Assembly: GCF_011764425.1 (NCBI RefSeq)
Contig: NZ_BLPF01000001.1
Location: 4,207,001 to 4,271,000 of the forward strand
DNA: 64,000 bases
Origin: Phytohabitans houttuyneae
GTDB lineage: Bacteria > Actinomycetota > Actinomycetes > Mycobacteriales > Micromonosporaceae
Direction: 5' to 3'
The translations under genes were made by a program, and so were the position numbers. Under the pieces are notes generated by a model. The model ran no database searches. It was not told the DNA's origin and worked only from the letters and a program-made list of their open reading frames with translations. This document shows positions 56,957 to 64,000 of the stretch, one piece after another (position 1 is the stretch's first letter; every line of letters begins with the position of its first letter).

Positions 56957-57832
56957 CTACGGCCGCTTGCGCACGGCGTGCCCGCCGAACTGCTGGCGCA
57001 GCGCGGCGACCGCCTTCATGGCCGGCGAGTCGTCCTGCCGGGACACGAATCGGGCGAACAAGGACGCGGCGATCACGTTCATCGGCACGGCCAGCCGGAT
57101 CGCCTCCTCCACCGTCCACCGACCTTCGCCGGTGTCGTCGGTGTACCCGCTCAGGTTGGCCAGGTCCGGGTCCTCGTCGAGCGCCCGGTCGAGCAGGTCG
57201 AGCAGCCACGACTCGACGACCGACCCGTCGCGCCAGGACTTGATCACGCCGGGCACGTCGGTGATGATCTCCGACTTCGTGAGCAGCTCGTAGCCCTCCG
57301 CGTACGCGTGCATCAGCCCGTACTCGATGCCGTTGTGGACCATCTTGGCGTAGTGACCGGCGCCGACCGGACCGGCGTGCACGAAGCCGAACTGGCCCTG
57401 CGGCTTGAGCGCCTCGAACACCGGCTCGAGCCGGGCGACATGCTCGGCGTCGCCGCCGACCATCAGCGCGTACCCGTTTTCGAGGCCCCACACGCCGCCG
57501 GAGACACCGACGTCCATGTAGCCGATCCCCTGCTTGGACAGCCGCTCCGCACGGGGCGCGTCGTCGCTGAAGCGGGAGTTGCCTCCGTCGATGATCAGAT
57601 CGCCCTTGTCCAGGAGCGCGGCCAGCTCCTCGATCGCCGCGTCGGTCACGGCGGACGGGACCATCACCCAGACCGCGCGCGGCGGTGCCAGCCGCTCGAC
57701 CATCTCGGCCAGGCTGCTGACATCGCTGACGTCCGGATTGCGGTCGTAGCCGACAACCTCGTGCCCGGCCGTACGCAGACGGCCGCGCATGTTGCCACCC
57801 ATCCGGCCAAGGCCCACCAGGCCTAGCTGCAT
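56957..57832 (-). CDS. gnd: 6-phosphogluconate dehydrogenase, decarboxylating (short form)
   Basis: A 291-residue NADP-type enzyme converting 6-phosphogluconate to ribulose 5-phosphate. Cofactor motif GLGRMGGNM at the start; substrate site [13 protein letters not shown]-terminal [20 protein letters not shown]. The short class is usual in actinobacteria, where gnd sits between dnaN and recF. Confidence 0.95.
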   Translation of the reverse strand: MQLGLVGLGRMGGNMRGRLRTAGHEVVGYDRNPDVSDVSSLAEMVERLAPPRAVWVMVPSAVTDAAIEELAALLDKGDLIIDGGNSRFSDDAPRAERLSKQGIGYMDVGVSGGVWGLENGYALMVGGDAEHVARLEPVFEALKPQGQFGFVHAGPVGAGHYAKMVHNGIEYGLMHAYAEGYELLTKSEIITDVPGVIKSWRDGSVVESWLLDLLDRALDEDPDLANLSGYTDDTGEGRWTVEEAIRLAVPMNVIAASLFARFVSRQDDSPAMKAVAALRQQFGGHAVRKRP

Positions 57833-57878
57833 GACTTCGTCCCCCTTGTTGTCCCTGCTGTCGCGCCGGATAAGCCGG

Positions 57879-59012
57879 TCAGCGGGTTACCCGGATTGGC
57901 ATGATCAGATAGCGGTAGCCGGGAACGATCTCGCCGTCTTCGCCCGCCGGTGAGATCACGGCCGGCTTGAAGGCGTCGACGAACGACAGCAGCGCGGTGG
58001 GGGAACCGAGCGCGGCGAGGCCGTCGAGCAGGTACTGCGGGTTGAAGCCGATCGTCAGCGGCTCGCCCGTGAACGTGGCCTCCATCGCCTCGCTGGCGCG
58101 CGCCTCCTCGGTGCCGCCGGCCTCGACCACTAGGCCCTCGTCGCTGAAGCTCAGCAGGACCGGCGTCGTACGGTCGGCGACCAGCGCGACGCGGCGGACC
58201 ACCTCGTTGAGCGCGGCGACGGACACCCGGGCCTCGGCGTTGTGCGAGGCGGGGAAGAGCGAGCGCACCGGCGGGTAGTTGGCACCGTCGAGGAGGCGGC
58301 TGGTGGTGCGCCGGGCGCCACCGACAAAACCGATCATGCCTTCGCCGGCGCCGCCGTGGGCCAGCGCCATCGTCACGTCGCCGCCGAGCGGGCCGAGTGT
58401 CTTGGCGGTATCGGCGAGCGTGCGCGCCGGCACCAGCGCGTTGATGCTCACGTCGGGGTTTTCCGGCCGCCACTGCATCTCGCGCATCGCCAGGCGGTAG
58501 CGGTCGGTGGCGAGCATCGCCAGCGAGCTGCCGTTGAGCTCGAGGCGGACGCCGGTCATCATCGGCAGCGTCTCGTCACGGCCGGCGGCGATCGCGACCT
58601 GCGCCACCGCGGAGGCGAACTCGGCCGCGTCGATCGTGCCCGCGCTGTCGGGCATCTCCGGCAGGGTCGGATAGTCCTCGACCGGCATGGTCGGCAGCGT
58701 GAACCGGGCGCTGCCGCAGACCAGCTCGAGATGGGCACCGACGGCGGCGATGTCCACCGGCTTGGCCGGCAGTGCTTTGGTGATCTCGGCGAGCAGCCGG
58801 CCCGACACCAGGGCCGCGCCGTCGGCGTCACCCTGGACGTCGACGCTCACCTGGCTCGAGACCTCGTAGTCGAAGCCGGACACGTTGAGCTGCCCCTCGG
58901 TCACCCGCATCATCACGCCGGCGAGCACCGGCACAGAGGGCCGGTTGGGCAGGCTCTTCGCCGTCCACGCCACGGCGTCGGCGAGCGCGTCGCGCTCAAC
59001 TCGGAACTTCAT
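57879..59012 (-). CDS. dnaN: DNA polymerase III sliding clamp (beta subunit)
   Basis: A 377-residue clamp made of three similar domains, starting MKFRVERDALADAVAWTAKS and ending VPGYRYLIMPIRVTR. It tethers the polymerase to DNA. It lies 46 bp upstream of gnd and adjoins oriC. Confidence 0.97.
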   Translation of the reverse strand: MKFRVERDALADAVAWTAKSLPNRPSVPVLAGVMMRVTEGQLNVSGFDYEVSSQVSVDVQGDADGAALVSGRLLAEITKALPAKPVDIAAVGAHLELVCGSARFTLPTMPVEDYPTLPEMPDSAGTIDAAEFASAVAQVAIAAGRDETLPMMTGVRLELNGSSLAMLATDRYRLAMREMQWRPENPDVSINALVPARTLADTAKTLGPLGGDVTMALAHGGAGEGMIGFVGGARRTTSRLLDGANYPPVRSLFPASHNAEARVSVAALNEVVRRVALVADRTTPVLLSFSDEGLVVEAGGTEEARASEAMEATFTGEPLTIGFNPQYLLDGLAALGSPTALLSFVDAFKPAVISPAGEDGEIVPGYRYLIMPIRVTR

Positions 59013-59179
59013 GCCTGTGCCTCCGCGTCGACTTGGTGGTGTGGCGGGCTGGACCGTGCGCGCAGGTGCAGAACCGCCCTACCGACCATAGGGCTCCCCG
59101 GCCGGCGGCGTACGCCCACCCCCGGTGGTTTGCCCGATCAGATACCTAGCTTGGGCCGGCGGGAGCCGGTCCACAGAAC

Positions 59180-59660
59180 GCACAACGCCGGTGATTGGTT
59201 TTTGTTGTCTTAGAGGATCAAGTTCATCGTCTTCATAGGGCCTGTGTGTTCTGTGGAAGACCGGCGTCTCCCCTGGCCAGACTGTTATCCACCGGTGTTT
59301 TGGCTGTGGAGAAGCAGGGTACGAAGCGGCCGTTCTCTCCACAGCTTCGCGATCGAGCAACAGTTGTCCACGTCTGTCCACCGGTAATCCACCGGCTATC
59401 CCCCGGTTTTCTCCCCAGGGTGTGGAGAGCGTGGCGGGACCCCACCAACACTTGTCCCCAGAACCTTCAACATCTTGTACACACCCGGGCCATCGGTCGT
59501 GGACAGAGTTGTTACCCGCCGTACACGTCCACAGCAGTTTCCCCAGGAGTTGTCCACAGGTTGTGGGTAACCCTTCGCAAGAACACAAGGGGTTGTCCAC
59601 CGACAGTGGACGCAGCGTGTGGACGCGTGTGGATGGGTGTGGAAACCCGACTTTCGGCCA
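59180..59660. other. Replication origin oriC
   Basis: The 729-bp gap between dnaN and dnaA holds many DnaA-box-like 9-mers in both directions. Examples are TTATCCACC (59285), TTGTCCACG (59374), CTGTCCACC (59384), TAATCCACC (59395), TTGTCCACA (59550, perfect) and TTGTCCACC (59593), plus reverse-strand copies. GGTTTTTGTTGTCTTAG near 59196 is the most AT-rich part and may be the unwinding element. Location agrees with actinobacterial oriC. Confidence 0.92.
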
Positions 59661-59741
59661 GGACTTGCGAGCGCGCCTGTGCACACCGCGCCACGTCGCC
59701 AGCCACACGCGGAGCGGTGGCTGGGTCGCGCGGGGCGACGG

Positions 59742-61496
59742 TCAGGAGTTCTGCTTGATCCGGTTGGTCAGCTCGGCGATCTGGTTGTAGAGCGAGCGGC
59801 GCTCAGCCATCTGCTGACGGATCTTCCGGTCGGCGTGCATGACCGTGGTGTGGTCGCGGCCGCCGAATGCCTGCCCGATGCGGGGCAGCGAGAGGTCGGT
59901 GAGCTCGCGGCACAGGTACATGGCGACCTGGCGGGCGTTGACGAGCACCCGCGAGCGCGAGTGCCCGCGCAGGTCCTCCAGGCTCACTCCGAAGTAGTCG
60001 GCCGTCGACACCATGATCTGGTCGGCCGTGATCTCGGGACCCGAGCCGTCCGGGATGAAGTCGCGCAGCACCTCTTCGGCCAGCGACAGCTCCACGGCGG
60101 AGCGGGTCAGCGACGCGAACGCGGTCACCCGGATGAGTGCGCCCTCGAGCTCGCGGATCGAGTTGGAGATGCGGGAGGCGATGAACTCCAGCACGTCCGG
60201 CGGCGCGAACAGCCGCTCCTGCGCCGCCTTCTTCTGGAGGATCGCGATGCGGGTCTCCAGGTCCGGCGGCTGGATGTCGGCGAGCAGGCCCCACTCGAAG
60301 CGCGTGCGCAGCCGGTCCTCCAGCGTCGCGAGCTGCTTCGGCGAGCGGTCCGACGTGATGACGATCTGCTTGTTGGCGTTGTGGAGCGTGTTGAACGTAT
60401 GGAAGAACTCCTCCTGCGTCCGCTCCCGGTTTTCCAGGAACTGGATGTCGTCGATCAGGAGGATGTCGACGTCGCGGTACCGCCGCTGGAAGGCACTCGT
60501 CTTGTCGTCGCGCAGCGAGTTGATGAAGTCGTTGGTGAACTCTTCGGTCGAGACGTACCGCACCGAGCGGGCGTTGCCGAGCGTCGTGGCGTAGTGGCCG
60601 ATCGCGTGCAGCAGGTGTGTCTTGCCCAGCCCCGAGCTGCCGTAGATGAACAGCGGGTTGTACGCCTTTGCCGGCGACTCGGCCACCGCGACCGCGGCCG
60701 CGTGGGCGAAGCGGTTGGACGAGCCGATGACGAACGTCTCGAACATGTACTTCGGGTTGAGCCGGTTGCCACCGGACTCCGTACCCCCGCCTGGTCGGCG
60801 GTCGTCGCGAGACGGACCGCCCGGGCGGTGGTCGGCGCCGCGGTCGGGCATCGCCGCGCGACCGGGACCGCTGTCCGGGCCGCTGTCGTGGCGCATCTCG
60901 CGGGTGGGCGGCTCGTCGCGGCGGGTGAGGTCGGGGTAGTGCATCTCGTCGCGGTAGTCGGGGACGGCCTCGGCGCGCACCGGCATCCGGTCGACGTCGC
61001 CTAGCGGCTCGCTCACCTGCCGCGGCGCGGCGAAGAGGGCGGTCGGCTCGTCCTGGGGGTCGCGGGCCATCGGCACGGTCGCGGATCCGGTCGCGGGCAC
61101 GACCGCCGGCGAGATCGGGTGCTGCGCGGAGCCAGTGGGTCCCTCTTCCTCCACGAAGGCGCCTTCGAACCCGTCGTCGCCGGAGTCAAGATCGGGCGGG
61201 CTGCCATAGATCGTGCCGGACGGGCGGCCCTGTCCGTCTTCCGGCGGCCGGATCGTCACAGCCACCTGGATCGGCCGGCCGAGCCGGCGGGAGAGAGCGT
61301 CGGTGATGGCGGGGCGCAGGCGTGACTCGATCACGTCACGGGTGAACGCGTCCGGCACGGACAGCAGGGCGATGTCCTCGACGATGGCGCCGAGGCGGGT
61401 GAGCCTGAGGTACGCGCGCTGCTGTGCCGAGACGATTTCGTCGGCCAGCTCTTCCGTCGCCGCCATCCAGACGACGGCCAGATCGTTGTCGGCCAC
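59742..61496 (-). CDS. dnaA: Chromosomal replication initiator DnaA
   Basis: A 584-residue AAA+ initiator. Domain I (about 1-90), a long disordered linker rich in Asp, Arg and Pro, the ATPase with Walker [11 protein letters not shown] and Walker [10 protein letters not shown], and domain IV with the DnaA signature [18 protein letters not shown] 61496 is chosen to match the family start ([10 protein letters not shown]); GTG 61508 and the longer frame are alternatives. Actinobacterial DnaA carries an extended linker, as here. Confidence 0.96.
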   Translation of the reverse strand: MADNDLAVVWMAATEELADEIVSAQQRAYLRLTRLGAIVEDIALLSVPDAFTRDVIESRLRPAITDALSRRLGRPIQVAVTIRPPEDGQGRPSGTIYGSPPDLDSGDDGFEGAFVEEEGPTGSAQHPISPAVVPATGSATVPMARDPQDEPTALFAAPRQVSEPLGDVDRMPVRAEAVPDYRDEMHYPDLTRRDEPPTREMRHDSGPDSGPGRAAMPDRGADHRPGGPSRDDRRPGGGTESGGNRLNPKYMFETFVIGSSNRFAHAAAVAVAESPAKAYNPLFIYGSSGLGKTHLLHAIGHYATTLGNARSVRYVSTEEFTNDFINSLRDDKTSAFQRRYRDVDILLIDDIQFLENRERTQEEFFHTFNTLHNANKQIVITSDRSPKQLATLEDRLRTRFEWGLLADIQPPDLETRIAILQKKAAQERLFAPPDVLEFIASRISNSIRELEGALIRVTAFASLTRSAVELSLAEEVLRDFIPDGSGPEITADQIMVSTADYFGVSLEDLRGHSRSRVLVNARQVAMYLCRELTDLSLPRIGQAFGGRDHTTVMHADRKIRQQMAERRSLYNQIAELTNRIKQNS

Positions 61497-62012
61497 TCCT
61501 CGCGCCACCCCCTTCGCCCCGAGTCCCCCGTGCCGCCAGGTGTCCAGCGGCCGTTTTCCACAAGTTATCCACAGCCTGTGTACCGACAGTCCACGTACCG
61601 ATCGATTGTGGCGCCCCGCCCGACCCACCAGCGGAGCGCACACGGCCTGCGGCGACGCTGAAGCGGGTACACCGTGCCGAACGACTGACCGCCTCGTCCG
61701 GTTTTGCACCGATATGTAGCTGCAACGACTCTCCAGACAGACCGGCAATCGGGCACGCTAACAGCGTTGTCCACAACCCTTCAACCGCTGTCCACACCGG
61801 TTCGTTGTCGGTGGCCGCGAAACCGCGCATTGAGGCCACTGCCCACGGTGATGCGGAGAGTACGCCTAGTTTCTATTGAGCGTTCGACGGCCTCGTCACC
61901 CGGTCGTTTGACGGTCATTGCCAGCGTGCGTAAGCTTGAGCGGCTGCTCCGTGGCCTGACGGAGCACCTTCTGCTGAGCAAAAAGCACCGGTAGCGAAGA
62001 CGGAGATCTGAC
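61497..62012. promoter_or_regulatory. dnaA-rpmH divergent promoter region with DnaA boxes
   Basis: A 516-bp gap. TTATCCACA (61565-61573), TTGTCCACA (61767-61775) and CTGTCCACA (61788-61796) support DnaA autoregulation. The promoter elements of rpmH probably lie at about 61900-62000. No gene seen. Confidence 0.75.
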
Positions 62013-62150
62013 GTGAGCAAGCGCACCTATCAGCCGAACAACCGCCGGCGTGCCAAGACCCACGGTTTCCGGCTGCGCATGCGCACCCGCGCCGGTCGTG
62101 CCATCCTCGCCTCCCGCCGTTCGAAGGGCCGCACCCGCCTGTCGGCATGA
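62013..62150 (+). CDS. rpmH: 50S ribosomal protein L34
   Basis: A 45-residue basic protein beginning at [23 protein letters not shown], then [20 protein letters not shown], the L34 signature. It is too short for most ORF lists. Head of the rpmH-rnpA-yidD-yidC block, divergent from dnaA. Confidence 0.98.
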   Translation: MSKRTYQPNNRRRAKTHGFRLRMRTRAGRAILASRRSKGRTRLSA

Positions 62151-62180
62151 GCCCGGCGGGCTGGTCGAGGTGAGGTAGTC

Positions 62181-62654
62181 GTGCTGGCCGCGGCGCAGCG
62201 ACTGCGGCGCAGCAGCGACTTCGCCGCAGCGGTACGCGGTGGCCGCCGGGCCGGCCGCGGATCCGTGGTCGTCCACCTGACCGTCCCACAGCAGCCAGAG
62301 CTTTCCGAGCCGGCGCGCACCGAGGACCTCTCGGTACGCGCCGGCTTCGTCGTGTCCAAGGCCGTCGGTGGCGCAGTGACGCGGAACACCGTTCGTCGGC
62401 GCCTGCGCCACCTCGTCCGCGAGCGCATCTCCGCCCTGCCGCCGGGCAGCGTGCTGGTCGTGCGGGCGCAGCCGAGCGCGGCCGATACGCCGTACGAGCG
62501 GCTCGGCACAGACCTCGACGCCGCGCTCGCCGCCGCCCGCTCGCCATCCCGCGGTCCGGGCCGCGGCCGCCCCAGCCGCTCCGGTGGTACGGGCGGCGCC
62601 GGTGGTCCCGGCAGCTCCGGCGGCGCCGGTGGGAAAGGGCATGGGCATGGGTGA
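62181..62654 (+). CDS. rnpA: Ribonuclease P protein component
   Basis: A 157-residue protein starting at [23 protein letters not shown] leads; the RNA-binding RNR motif is in [15 protein letters not shown]. The last 35 residues are Gly/Ser-rich and probably disordered. The end overlaps the yidD start by 14 bp. Confidence 0.92.
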   Translation: MLAAAQRLRRSSDFAAAVRGGRRAGRGSVVVHLTVPQQPELSEPARTEDLSVRAGFVVSKAVGGAVTRNTVRRRLRHLVRERISALPPGSVLVVRAQPSAADTPYERLGTDLDAALAAARSPSRGPGRGRPSRSGGTGGAGGPGSSGGAGGKGHGHG

Positions 62655-62952
62655 CGAGCAGCACGACCAGCAGGCACCGAAGGCCCGGCTCGGGATAGCG
62701 GCCCGGGTGCTGAGCGCGCTGGTCATCGCGTACCGTCGTTGGATAAGCGCGGCATTGCCGGCGCGCTGCCGGTTCTACCCGTCATGTAGTGCGTATGCCC
62801 TCGAGGCCATCGCCACGCACGGCGCCCTGCGGGGGACCGGCCTCGCGACCTGGCGGTTGCTGCGCTGCCACCCGTTCCACCCCGGCGGGTACGATCCCGT
62901 GCCCCCACCCAAGAGCCACCGTCGTGCCGATGTGACTGGAGCCCCGAATTGA
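62641..62952 (+). CDS. yidD: Membrane protein insertion efficiency factor YidD
   Basis: A 103-residue protein: [40 protein letters not shown] and [14 protein letters not shown] are the conserved YidD motifs with Cys residues. The start is ATG 62641 (or 62647), inside the rnpA 3' end. It assists YidC and its stop overlaps the yidC start. Confidence 0.93.
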   Translation: MGMGDEQHDQQAPKARLGIAARVLSALVIAYRRWISAALPARCRFYPSCSAYALEAIATHGALRGTGLATWRLLRCHPFHPGGYDPVPPPKSHRRADVTGAPN

Positions 62953-63959
62953 GTCTCGACTGGATCTACTGGGCGATCTCGTGGATCCTGCTGCGCTGGC
63001 ATTCGCTGTGGGAAATGATCGGCGTCCCGGATGGCACCGTCCTGGGCACCAACTGGGCCTGGATTCTCGCGATCATCTTCCTGGTCGTCACCGTCCGGGT
63101 GATCCTCTTCCCGGTCTTCGTCAAGCAGATCAAGTCGCAGCGCGCGATGCAGGCGTTGCAGCCGCAGGTCAAGGCCCTCCAGGAGAAGCACAAGGGTGAC
63201 CGGGAGACGCTCCAGAAAGAAATGATGGAGCTGTACCGGAAGGAGAAGGCCAATCCGCTCATGGGCTGCCTGCCCATGTTCCTGCAGATCCCGGTCTTCC
63301 TCGGTCTCTTCCACGTGCTCCGCCGCCTCGACCCGAGCAAGCTCAACAAGACGTTGTACGGCTGGACCGCCGAGCAGTTCGACAGCGCGGCGAGCGCGAA
63401 GCTCTTCACCGCGCCGATCGCCGGGCAGTTCGGCTCCTCGGCCGCGGAGCTGGAGCGCCTGGGCGCCAACGGCACGACGGTCAAGATCATTGCGGGTGTC
63501 CTCGTCCTCATCATGATGGGCACGACGTACCTCACCAGCCGCCAGATGATCCTCAAGACCGGCTGGGCCGAAGACCCGCAGCAGCGGATGATCCAGCGAC
63601 TGATGCTCTACGGCATCCCGGCCTCGCTGCTCGTCTCCGGCGCGATCTTCCCGATCGGCGTGATCATCTACTGGGTCACCAACAACCTCTTCACCCTCGG
63701 CCAGCAGCAGTGGGTGCTCCGCAAGTACCCGCCGCCGGTCATCAACAACAAGGACGGCAAGGCCGTGCCCGGGCCGGGCGCGCGCAAGTCCACCGGCACC
63801 CAGCAGCCGCAGGACAAGCCGAGCCGGTTCAGCCGTTCCAAGGCCAATGGCGCCGTCCAGGACACCAAGCCGGCGGTCGACGGCAAGGCCCTCGCCCCGA
63901 AGCCCGGCGCGAAGCCGGTCAATCCCAAGAAGCGGAAGCCCGCGAAGCGCCAGGGTTGA
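62949..63959 (+). CDS. yidC: Membrane protein insertase YidC
   Basis: A 336-residue insertase starting at TTG 62949, overlapping yidD (TTGA). Helices: [54 protein letters not shown], the translocation-pore region and [20 protein letters not shown]. The cytoplasmic tail is Lys/Pro-rich. No signal peptide, as is usual in Gram-positives. Confidence 0.96.
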   Translation: MSLDWIYWAISWILLRWHSLWEMIGVPDGTVLGTNWAWILAIIFLVVTVRVILFPVFVKQIKSQRAMQALQPQVKALQEKHKGDRETLQKEMMELYRKEKANPLMGCLPMFLQIPVFLGLFHVLRRLDPSKLNKTLYGWTAEQFDSAASAKLFTAPIAGQFGSSAAELERLGANGTTVKIIAGVLVLIMMGTTYLTSRQMILKTGWAEDPQQRMIQRLMLYGIPASLLVSGAIFPIGVIIYWVTNNLFTLGQQQWVLRKYPPPVINNKDGKAVPGPGARKSTGTQQPQDKPSRFSRSKANGAVQDTKPAVDGKALAPKPGAKPVNPKKRKPAKRQG

Positions 63960-63965
63960 TGCGAC

Positions 63966-63997
63966 CGGTGCCCGCCGGCTTCGGTCGGCGGGCACCG
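63966..63997 (+). terminator. 12-bp hairpin after yidC
   Basis: CGGTGCCCGCCG (63966-63977) pairs exactly with CGGCGGGCACCG (63986-63997), loop GCTTCGGT. No U-run is visible before the window ends. Confidence 0.6.
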
Positions 63998-64000
63998 TGG

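Noticed and set aside
62540-62654. Frameshift in the Gly-rich tail of rnpA
   Set aside because: Related RnpA proteins may also carry low-complexity tails, and the overlap with yidD is normal for this locus.

Overview
This window is high-GC actinomycete chromosome around the replication origin. Gene content, gene order and protein sequences fit the family Micromonosporaceae, an assignment made from memory of families and synteny rather than by search. In dnaA-forward orientation the window is reversed: dnaA, dnaN, gnd, recF, dciA, gyrB and gyrA all run on the minus strand from about 61.5 kb down to 49.7 kb, and rpmH-rnpA-yidD-yidC leaves the origin on the plus strand. oriC lies between dnaN and dnaA (about 59.18-59.66 kb) and is packed with DnaA-box-like 9-mers.

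Layout. 1-2.0 kb: end of a class E sortase gene, a small membrane protein and pabA. 2.1-11.0 kb: the conserved cell-wall and division signalling operon fhaA-fhaB-pstP-rodA-pbpA-pknA-pknB on the minus strand, mostly translationally coupled. 11.2 kb: tRNA-Leu. 11.4-29.8 kb: accessory block with a GH88 glycuronyl hydrolase and coupled SDR, a secreted subtilase, an XRE/DUF397 pair, surface and PASTA proteins, a TetR/MFS efflux pair, a GCS2 ligase, a YceI/MarR pair and a large XRE-STAND-TPR regulator. 29.9-37.6 kb: acyl-CoA catabolism genes (acyl-CoA dehydrogenase, carboxyltransferase, biotin carboxylase, TetR) interrupted by two secreted-protein genes, one encoding five tandem chaplin-like domains. 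38-48 kb: lipoproteins, an exported aminotransferase-like protein, SGNH hydrolase, proS, CBS and YbaK proteins, hydrolases, an orphan methyltransferase and a lipoprotein. 48.3-49.7 kb: tRNA-Ala, a DLW-39 small protein, tRNA-Ile and a DUF3566 protein, as next to gyrA in other actinobacteria. 49.7-64 kb: the replication core and the rpmH-yidC block.

A pattern across the window is that six otherwise good genes (sortase, SDR, subtilase, a surface protein, the STAND regulator, the DUF3566 protein), probably a seventh, and two tRNA genes (Leu, Ala) are each off by a single base (two in the subtilase) at or near short G or C runs. Restoring the base gives intact family-typical products. Because the tRNAs are affected too, the simplest reading is consensus undercalling of G/C homopolymers rather than gene decay. 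I annotate these as whole genes and flag each.

Other points of interest are perfect DnaA-box pairs outside oriC (after pabA, and between gyrB and gyrA), a near-perfect parS, a five-chaplin protein, a PASTA protein with a ladder of kinase-site-like threonines beside the PknB/FHA system, an exported PLP-fold lipoprotein, and several palindromic operators over promoters. I see no insertion sequence, prophage, CRISPR array or large biosynthetic cluster.
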